From Astrocystis sublimbata (taxonomy: Eukaryota > Ascomycota > Sordariomycetes > Xylariales > Xylariaceae): 64,000 nucleotides of DNA. Location: contig JAJNNY010000026.1 in assembly GCA_022453515.1 (NCBI GenBank), positions 434,001-498,000 on the forward strand. The letters are read 5' to 3'. This document shows positions 55,901 through 64,000 of the stretch, in pieces. Every line of letters begins with the position of its first letter. The first letter of the stretch is position 1. Position numbers and translations under genes: made by a program. The notes below the pieces were generated by a model. The model made no database searches, was not told the origin of the DNA, and saw only the letters and a list, made by a program, of their open reading frames with translations.

Positions 55901-57262
55901 GAATTGGGGTTAGTAATCACATATGTGAGACCATGAATGGGCGGACACGGTACAAGTGGCCAGGGACAAGATGTGCAGGCGGATAGTATCAAGCACTACT
56001 TGCGGCTGGCGGTGGCCGGTCATGAAAGGGGATGAAAAAAGATTGACAAACCTTGTAGAAACCGGGGCCGTATCAAAATACTTGATCTTCAACCTTCGAA
56101 CTTCCCCCGTCGGCTTGTCATCCTCACCCTCAGCCATTTCGATTGTGACCTTGAATAGATCACCATCATCTGTTTGCAGTAGGAAAAAGAAGGCGCCGGC
56201 GTTGCCCTTCAGTTTGTGCATGACTCCGGAAACAATCGTCCGTTTGCGTTGAGGGTCTTCTGTGGCTCCTTTCCTTCTCGGAATAGGCACACGAAAGGCG
56301 TCCTGGTTAGAATGGCGATAAGTGATGTTCTCTTCGCCGCAAACCAGCACCCCACTAGGCCCATCATTACCACCCGGCACCTGGAAGAGAATGGAAGCAG
56401 TAGAGTCCACTGCTTCGTGCCATCTCCTCACAACGTGATTCAAGCCAAGATCGAGCTCGTAGTATACGAGCTGTGTCTCAATTTCCTCGACAGCTTGGCC
56501 GGACGGGTCTTGGTCAACCTCGGCTGTGTCTACCTCTAGGGCGGCGAACACGGGATTCGCGTAGCCAACATCCAGCGCAATCATGGCGAGAACAATGGTG
56601 CCTGGCTTATGGGCCTCCAGGGGCGAGGATATTGTGAGCTCTGCCTGTGTGTTTCGGTTGAGGACGTAGACCAGCTTGGTCTTCTCCACCGCGGCGATCA
56701 GACACGCGCGCCCTTTCGGGTCACACGCAAGATACTGGCCAGGAATGACGCGACGGACGCCTGATTTACCGAACGTCTCTAGCTTCTGCTGCTTGAAGCG
56801 GTTTTGCTGCGGGATGTACTCGACAATGGCGATACGGCCTGAATCGGTGGCCAGTATTATGTAATCTATACAAGCACAGGTCAGCCATCGATGCACATCT
56901 AAACCCAGGCGATGCGGGATGTCGCACCCTGTCTTGCGATGCCACGGATCAAGGTTCTAGAAAGGGAGCTTCGAATCATTATGTGCAGCTTGAGAGAAGG
57001 GTCAGGTTGTTAGCTTACCTTTAACGCTTCCGGCGAGGCGGAATGTCGCAATGGACCTGATGATACCGAAGACCTCATGCGACAGCAGCGTGTTGACCTT
57101 GCCTTCGGACGGGTCAGGGCGCATGAGGGTGAGGCGCGAGCCCGAAGCCGCAACGATCTGCTGCTCCCTGGTGCCGGAGAACTGGCCCAGGACAGCCTGT
57201 ATGATGGAGGTGGGTGGCTGGATGGTGAGGGAGTACAGGAACATGTTGGAGGTCGTAGCCAT
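52934..57262 (-). CDS. rse1: pre-mRNA-splicing factor Rse1 (SF3b130/SF3B3)
   Basis: Six exons (57262-57019, 56865-56052, 55891-54626, 54451-53407, 53270-53034, 52960-52934) sum to 3633 nt, 1210 residues, the family's usual size. Landmarks: [20 protein letters not shown] and [17 protein letters not shown] at the start; [20 protein letters not shown] and [16 protein letters not shown] mid-protein; [30 protein letters not shown]; and the C-terminus [23 protein letters not shown], whose last nine codons come from a separate 27-nt exon. Rse1 is the three-beta-propeller subunit of SF3b in the U2 snRNP, helping branch-site recognition. Introns of 136-174 nt are longer than elsewhere in the window, yet each join restores conserved peptide. 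It is divergent from mss51. Confidence 0.97.
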
Positions 57263-57923
57263 GATTGCGAATGGTGCGCAAAAAGCCTGCGCGGCTATGC
57301 AATGAGAAGAGACGTTGTTGCAGTGCGGCTAGTTGTTGGTGATCAATCGCGCCCTCGCCAGGCGGTGGGTGATGTGAGGTGAAAGCCTGAGAGAGATCGA
57401 ACCCAGACGTGCCAGACTCGAGAGCTTGTAAATTTTCCACCGTTGTGGTTGGGGAAGCTAAGGTCAGGTAGGAGGTGCATTGGCTCTGGTCAGCTCCAGT
57501 GGAGCTAAGGTCAGGAAGCGTATCCACATGAGGTGCCTCTAGGTACGTACTAGGTACCCACTTTTGACGCCTAGGGAGGAGGGAGTGGCTGGAGTAGTGG
57601 CTGATGAGAAGCGACACCTACACTGGCGAGACTGGATCTGTATGGGGGGTTTCTCTAGGTAGATGCCTCCAAAAGCTCCTTGCAACCCCAAGCTCGCCAA
57701 GCTGCCGAGCTACCAGGTGGGCTGTTGTCCCACATGTAGCCGATACTTTACTTTAGTAGAGTTTAGTTAGCGGGCTCAGGTACCGCCATACATGTCATCC
57801 TTACCGTCGAGTTTCCATCGACCGATATTCAAGGCTTCCGTTGCTGGTTGTTTATTTCATGAGATAGGTAGCTCTCAATTCAAGTCGCATACCACCTTCC
57901 ATTTGTTGGATAACATAGGGCGT
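57263..57923. promoter_or_regulatory. divergent promoter of rse1 and mss51
   Basis: A 0.66-kb gap between two start codons pointing away from each other, so it must hold both promoters. It contains TAGGTACGTACTAGGTACC-like words at 57541-57558. No core element can be assigned with confidence. Confidence 0.6.
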
Positions 57924-59534
57924 ATGATGGAATCATTGTCGCGGCATGCGAGGTCTACGACCTGCCGCAGGTGTCTGAGTTCTGTCTCATCCAACTCGTC
58001 CCTCTCGCGCGCAACCCGACCATTTTCCCACCTCATATCATCATCGCCCTCGACGCAGCCAGCCTCCCACCCTTCCAGCCCAGGCGTAAACGTGCGAGTG
58101 CGAGCGGCCGCCCCTCGAAAAAGTCTCAGCTCATACGGCCCAAAACGGCCTCTATCGCTGTTCGGTCGCAGTGCCGACGCTGCTCAACAGGATGCCCCCG
58201 GTTCCTCCCACCCGCCGCGAGTGCTGAAACCAGACGACCTCTTCCATTCCTTCACCAATTCGCCCATACCCGAGATCCGAAAGCGTGCTGCTTTTATAAG
58301 GCAACACGCACGCTGCCCTCACCCAGACCACCAAGCGACCCGGACATCCGGAGATCCAGCCCGGGCTCTCTTGAGCTCGGGGACTATGGCCCCGGCGCAT
58401 GTCGACTTCGAGTGCCCCGACTGCGGCATCCCTGTATACTGCGATGAGCAACATTGGGCCGACGATTACGAGGCCCATCTTCAGATCTGCGACACACTGA
58501 GGCAGATCAATGAGGACGAGCACGATCTCCGCTCTGGAAGGTTCTTCCCGGAATTCGAGTATGCTGGGCCACAAATGGAGGAGGCCGCCGTGAACATGAC
58601 CAACTGGGATACCTTTCTCTACACGAGAGAATTCGAAGCTATCAATGCTGATCGGAGCATGCGACAAGTCACCCGGCTCCTGACGTACCCGCTCACCATT
58701 GGAAGTATCCTTCATGAACTTAGCCCTTACAACATCAGAAATCGACTTACTCCCGAAGGTCTCAAGAGTCTGAGCGCCCTGCGTTACACCTTACACCCTC
58801 CCAAGACTGGAGGTGGTGTGGGTATTCAAGGCTTAAGGCCAGAAGCACCGCCAGTCCGGATATTTATCCTGGGAGCCCGTGCAGAGTCCTCACTGCCGAG
58901 GAACGTCTGGGTGCAGCTTGCTCACCTTTTCCCCCGAGGCAAATTCCACTTGGTTTTCATCGGTCCAGAGAGCATGGCCAACCGAGACGACGAGTTCCCG
59001 TTGCCCCCTCGAACCGCCTCCAATCCTTTTGGTGCTGTTGTCGAGGATCGCGTTTGGCCTACCATGAAGATCAGCACAATCGTGGACTACTATCACACCA
59101 TTCATAAGACGGGCCTTTTTTACCCATACGATCCTTACTTTGACTGTTTTGTCTTGTTCCACCCCGGCTTAGGGCACCCTGCCAGCTCGCACGAATGGGC
59201 AGAATCTGTACCACTTTTGCTCGAAACAAAGGCTCCCATCATAGTGACGGGGTATACGCAGGACGATATGAAAAGGGACATCGAATGGGTCGACAAGACT
59301 TGTCATGGCGAGTTCGATATTCTCATGAAGCCGGGTGAAAACACGTTCCGAAGTCTGCGATGGGACCTCAACGATCTCGACCCTCAGGACATCAGTTGCG
59401 GGAACTGGGGAGTGTGGAGCTTCCGGGGTAAACGGTTGGTCTATTCCCACCATACTTGCTCAAGTTAGATATTTGCCAGTGATTCGCTAACATATTGTCA
59501 CAGGTACGAAGCAGCCCGTAAAGAGAGCCAATGA
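57924..59534 (+). CDS. mss51: Mss51-like mitochondrial translation activator (zf-MYND)
   Basis: Exons 57924-59434 and 59504-59534 give 513 residues. The short last exon adds YEAARKESQ after WSFRGKR, and its intron has GCTAAC before CACAG. The start MMESLSRHARSTTCRRCLSS has the Arg/Ser-rich make-up of a mitochondrial presequence. A longer in-frame start at 57792 would bury it, so I chose 57924. A MYND-type zinc finger sits near 190-240 (CPHPDH ... CPDCGIPVYCDEQHW ... HLQIC), followed by the Mss51 C-terminal domain (TNWDTFLYTREFEAINADRS, LTYPLTIGSILHELSPYN, RIFILGARAESSLPRNVW, HPGLGHP). In yeast Mss51 activates COX1 mRNA translation and couples it to cytochrome oxidase assembly; the role in filamentous fungi is assumed by similarity. 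Confidence 0.94.
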
Positions 59535-60667
59535 GATTAGGTAAATGCCACCCTCAACTGGCGAAGTAATCCGCAGGATCCAAATCGTAACTACCTCAGC
59601 TCTTCACCGATTCCAAGAGCTGAGAGCGTGTTGGCTTCGCTTTGCAAAGGGTCAGCCAGGCATGCAATCCGAATAGTAGTTGTCCGCCTTTGGCCCCCAC
59701 CCATAGGGGAGTAGGTAGGCGTCGGTGGGTTTGGGACCGGACAACTAATATTCGTACTGCGGGCCAGGGCAATAAATGCAATAAGTGTAGATATTGTATT
59801 ATATGATGTAAGGTAGAGGTCGGCTGGCATGCATACAATGCCGCTTACAGCCTATCGAATTGTGCCTGGGGTGTAAAGATCGAGATGTGAAGAGATATCA
59901 GACGGTGACTAGCAGTAGGTACGCTCAATGTTTGAGGTGCAATGCGAGACAGATCCATTGAGATGTCATCCATGTTACTCTCGAGCCTTCCAATGCTGTG
60001 TTGAGCACGCCTGCGCCATGCCACACCCAACGTGTAGCGTAATTGCCTATGCCGATATGAAGCAAGGCCTGCCTACGCCTAAGTTGATTTCCCTAGATAC
60101 ATCTTACGGATGCGGTACCTGCCCTGCCTGTATCAGTTTATAGGAGATGTATCCATTGTCTGATGGAGGGGCAGCTGGCCCCTGGCCCCCTGAGCAGGCT
60201 TCCGAGCCGGGCATGCTAAAAGGTGGGGTGGGCGCCTGGCGCCCAGGTGACGTTGGGCAAGTGCATTGTCCACAATACCTAGGTACTTAGACCTACTTAC
60301 CCAGACCTGGTGACGTGATGGGATGCAGGTGTTGGTTTGGTGAGGTACTGTACCTCCCTAGGTACCCAGTACTGTGTTTTCACATGATCGCTGTCGCGGA
60401 CACCGTCAACCATCACCACCATCACCATCACCATTTCTTTGCTAGAGCCAGTAAACATCAACCATCACGACAGTCCCGCCAACCTCGCCAACCTCGTGCG
60501 CTACGATCTGGCAGTTCCCCACCCGCGTGCCATGGTCTATCTCTGATCCAGATCGAGTGTACTGTCACTGCCATTGCGTCCTATACCCTTCGCCCTCCAC
60601 CATGGTAGCGACGTAACCGGCAACACGCCCCCAGCTCTTTTCAGCTATCTCTTGGGGGGGCACGCCC
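59535..60667. other. intergenic, no gene seen
   Basis: 3' side of mss51 and promoter of the PXA gene. It contains TACCTAGGTACTTA words (60277-60290, 60341-60374) and a CATCAC simple repeat (60411-60435). Confidence 0.55.
60411..60435. repeat. CATCAC simple repeat
   Basis: Runs of CAT/CAC trinucleotides in the upstream region of the PXA gene. They would code for His if translated, but no gene is supported there. Confidence 0.8.
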
Positions 60668-63600
60668 ATGGTCATGGCTGGAACGAGCTCGCTCTCGGCA
60701 AGCCCAAAGGCACCCGCGACAGCAAGCATTGCTTCTGGATCTATCTCCGCCTCGCACTCACCGTCTCCGTCCCCGACCCCGACCCCGTCCCACTCCGCTC
60801 AGCCCGGTGCGGCGCCGTCTTCCCAGGCTCATCGCCGTGTTGCGCGCCCCGTGTCATCCGAGTCCCTCTCCGACAGGGCCACCGCAGCTCTGATACGTCG
60901 GACACTATGTACCCGTCATCTGAGCGACAGGGAGAGGAGCTCGCCCGCCCCGGTTCAGGACTTACTTCCACCTCTCACCAGCCGCAATGACGTCGATCTA
61001 CAGCTGTATGCCCTACTGTCCATCATACTTCGGGAATTTGTCCAGAACTGGTACAACAAGATCACCCCGGACGAGACATTCGTGGCCGAGATCGTCCAGG
61101 TCATCGCCCACTGCACGCGCGCATTGGAGCAGAGACTACGAAAGGTAGACTTGGAGAGTCTGTTGTTTGACGAGCTTCCGGAGCTGCTTGCCGCACATGT
61201 TCGAGGTCTGTACTCCGAGTCTAGCACATGACAATGCTGTTGACAGCATGTATTGCCACTGACACTACGAAGCATATCGCATTGCCACCGGTCCAGCTGC
61301 GACAGCTCCCCTTCAGACAGACCCGCACCACATATACCATTCGCTCTGGCCTCTGCCGGCCTTGTCACCCGTCCCACGGCCTGGTGACCGGGCCAGCATA
61401 CAAGCTCAGGCGGACAATGAAAGCGCATATCGCCAGCTTCTGGTGCATGGAGTCCTCGCGGTGCTGCTCCCTACCGAGGACCTTGAAAATGAGTGTTTGA
61501 CATCACTTGTCTCGCAGCTGCTCTCGGAGCTCGTCATCGGCAACCTAGTTGCTGGCAAACTCTCAGAGCCCTGGCTTGTTTGGGAACTCCTCATCATGAC
61601 TACACGACTCGTTCGGAAGAGGGAAGATTCGGTCGACCCTGACCTCCCTGATGCCACTGTCCAGACCCAGGGCCGTAATGGCACCAAAGGTTCTGCAGCC
61701 AAAAGCTTGTGGGTGTCGTCGCCACAACAGGTATTCTGGTCTGTTGTTCATTGGGTTTTCCTCGCGGCCGGAGTGGTACGCCTAATCATCAGTATCGGGG
61801 CTCTCTCGCGGTCTCTGCCTCCGAGACCACGCCGAGGTGCCGTGCGTGGTGTCGAGACGACGGGAAACCAGCCGAAGAAATTTGAGTCCTCGCCGCCAGA
61901 CGCGGGTGACGAGAAGATTCCAGTCATCGAGTTCCACATATGGCGATGCATCGGAGACATCGTGGAAATAGACGCACGAATGCCCTGGCTCCAGGCTACT
62001 CTCTCAATGATGCAATGTATTGCTCTAAGATTTCCAGGTGGTGGCGGTTCACTCAACGGGACACTCGACAGGTAGGCAGCGTACTCTTCTCCCCTCATTC
62101 TCCTCGTTTTGTCTCTCTGTCCAGCACCCTGCATAGCTCTGATGATTCGGAACTCGGCAAGCTAGTCCGGCTTCAGAGTGATGTACTACGTTTTGCGAGT
62201 GTGAACTTGATTTATCCTCCATCTTCCATGTTTCGTCAGCAAGCATTACACATCCATGAATACAACGGCAACTTCGCAATCTTCACTCGCACAAAGTGGA
62301 TGGCGGTCCATCGACCGGCTCCGAAAGGTAAGAAGTGAACATGCCTCATGCTGTGCCACACGTTATTGGTCTTCCCTCGTCAGGTCTCTCCCGATCTGTA
62401 TCATCTCGACTCCGACTTCTTGGGCCAATCGCCGTGCGACCACAGCCGATCTTGTTTCGATGGCATCGCCTAATCCTGCTGGCCAGCTTGTCAGACACTT
62501 TCCCTGGCCAGCATCGATATATCTACGCGCCCGGCTCGGCATCTGCCAGGATATCTATGCGGATTGGTCGCTTCATTGTGCGTTAGTGTGCCGCTACACT
62601 GACACTCCTCATTGGCGCGTAGATCGGGGGTCGTGTACCTGCACACATCGTTCGACGGAGCTTGCTGTGTAGCTGCCTAAGGTCTTGCTTACGCTTAAGC
62701 TTAGTCTGCGCCGCTCTCGAGTGCCTTGACATGTGACTACCCTTACGCACATTACAAGAAAGCAAACGCTACGAGGAATGCCAATTACGCAGTATGATGC
62801 ATCGTGCAGGGCCCGTGCTCGTGGACCACCTCAAAATACGTATCAGACACCCGCTGGCGTTATTGACCCGCTTCATTGCCTCCGCCGGCGCCTTCTCTTG
62901 TCCAGCGAGAGCTTCCTCATGCAACAGCCCCGATCACTACTCCTACACGTGATATCTCGGCTGAGGGGGTGGGCTTCCACTTTCACGAGCCACCCACACC
63001 TTTGCAATGCACCCAGCATGGTCAGCTGGAAGCTATCCCGTCGTTCCTATTGACCACAGATAGGTCACCACAGCTTGATGACCAACTATCCAATGCCTTG
63101 ACTGATTCATGAAGCCATGATTGTAGCGTTGTTTCGCCTACTCAAGTGGGACCAATCGGCTTGTCTTTCGTATTGCACAGCAGCAAATGAAGTGCAATGC
63201 CGCATACCTCTCTGCCCCTTACTGTCCCACCACTTGGACATGCCTTTGCTTGGATCATAGGTTCTTCATGATGCCAACTTACCATGGGCCCCCACGACTT
63301 CCTACAGCCATGTCTCGATGCTTTTTCCTCTATTACCCGGATCAGATATGTTGGTTCTTTGCTAATCGTGGGATAGACTAATGTCGCATTACATTCAGAT
63401 TCATGTTCTAGATCCCTCCCGCCTACCCCCACTTCTCAGAGCGATCCGCGCCGCATTATTTCCTAATAACGCTCCAGGCGTGTCAAGCCTGAAGCCCCCC
63501 TCATCCAACGAGGAACTAGCTGCCCTGCGTCGCAGATGCGCTAGTGCTATTTGGGGGCTTGTTCCGAGGGCGGCAGGCGAGCTGTACTACGGCACAGACA

Positions 63601-64000
63601 TATCGGCTTGGTTCGGTGTGAGAATTAACACCATGACTAATGAAGGCGCAAATCCACGGACCGATCCGCGCGAAACCAGCAGCAGGACTCTCAAACATGG
63701 CCACGCTACTAATCTCCACGGTGGCACTGGTGCGGGACCGTCACACACTCGACACATGCTGTCCGCTGCTGATGAGGACAACCCCAAAATGCGAGGTAAT
63801 GCAACGTTGTTCTCTCGACCCAATCCCAACGAGCCAAGTGCAGCTAATCCCAAAGATGATGGGCAAAATGAGGCGAGACGGCTGTCCGAGATTGAGGCGG
63901 GTATCGTCGACATCTTCTCGGATGCGTACTACAACAAACATCTAATTTATGGCATCTTGGAGCTGGTTCTCGTCCGCCTTATCCCAGAACTCGCCGAGAC
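60668..64000 (+). CDS. PXA-domain membrane protein (sorting nexin-associated), partial at right edge
   Basis: Exons 60668-61205, 61273-62071 and 63377 to the window end stay in phase (about 650 residues so far). A Ser/Pro-rich start precedes the PXA domain (about 100-300): DVDLQLYALLSIILREFVQN, WYNKITPDETFVAEIVQVIA, LPELLAAHVRAYRIATG across intron 1, YRQLLVHGVLAVLLP, LSELVIGNLVAGKLSEPWLV. A likely membrane segment follows near 332-355 (FWSVVHWVFLAAGVVRLIIS). The third exon continues the fungal family block: RLMSHYIQIHVLDPSRLPPL, RAALFPNNAPG, DAYYNKHLIYGILELVLVRL. PXA proteins act in endosomal or vacuolar membrane trafficking; the exact role here is unknown. The second intron is 1305 nt, far longer than any other in the window. 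A second in-frame ATG is at 60674. Confidence 0.85.

Noticed and set aside
60411..60435. CRISPR-like or coding His repeat
   Set aside because: Simple trinucleotide repeat without spacers, in an upstream region with no supported gene.
62125..62328. Extra coding exon within the long PXA intron
   Set aside because: It can be joined in frame after exon 2, but the resulting peptide has no counterpart in PXA proteins and it then leads into stops; direct joining to 63377 gives the family sequence.

Overview
The window is nuclear DNA from a filamentous ascomycete (Pezizomycotina), most likely a Sordariomycete. The evidence is: short introns (about 50 to 110 nt) with GT-AG borders and CTAAC or CTGAC branch points just upstream of the acceptor; an ascomycete gene set (HMT1-type ABC transporter, Cdc48, a TmpL-type membrane flavoprotein, Avt1-like transporter, PL4 rhamnogalacturonan lyase, Mss51, Rse1); and a palindromic TACCTAGGTACC word scattered through the gaps between genes. 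The PL4 lyase hints at contact with plant cell walls. No virus, plasmid, operon or CRISPR array is visible. I rebuilt the spliced models by hand. Exon sums stay in frame and the joined peptides match the family sequences.

Layout. Positions 1-1405 hold the amino-terminal part of an HMT1/ABCB6-like ABC transporter (minus strand, runs off the left edge). Positions 1406-13212 are an almost gene-free stretch of nearly 12 kb. Then come a small unrecognised Ala-rich protein (13213-13945, +), cdc48 (15266-18022, -), a tmpL-type gene (19856-23360, -), an enoyl-CoA hydratase (26597-27800, +), a vacuolar amino-acid transporter (29255-31658, +), prolyl-tRNA synthetase (32392-35589, -), rhamnogalacturonan lyase (36645-38795, -), a tentative gene (39411-40105, -), a small His-rich repeat protein (40194-40632, +), a tRNA-like Pol III signal (40856-40943, -), a TPR protein (41269-42943, -), a DUF3074 coiled-coil protein (43661-45623, -), a Sip3/Lam3-type BAR-PH-GRAM-VASt protein (46433-50742, -), an intracellular zinc-finger/LysM protein (51923-52781, +), the splicing factor Rse1/SF3b130 (52934-57262, -), Mss51 (57924-59534, +) and a PXA-domain protein cut by the right edge (60668-64000, +).

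How the genes relate. They are independent housekeeping genes, not a pathway cluster. Themes include protein quality control (Cdc48), translation (ProRS, Mss51), splicing (Rse1), membrane contact and trafficking (Lam3-type, PXA) and vacuolar transport (HMT1, Avt1).

The most unusual object is the prolyl-tRNA synthetase gene. Its 1650 coding bases are split into 21 exons. They include a 5-nt and an adjacent 13-nt microexon, a GC-AG intron, and an intron-within-intron (a spliceosomal twin intron of the D1,2 type) that is the only reading I found that keeps the conserved WELKGVP peptide in frame.
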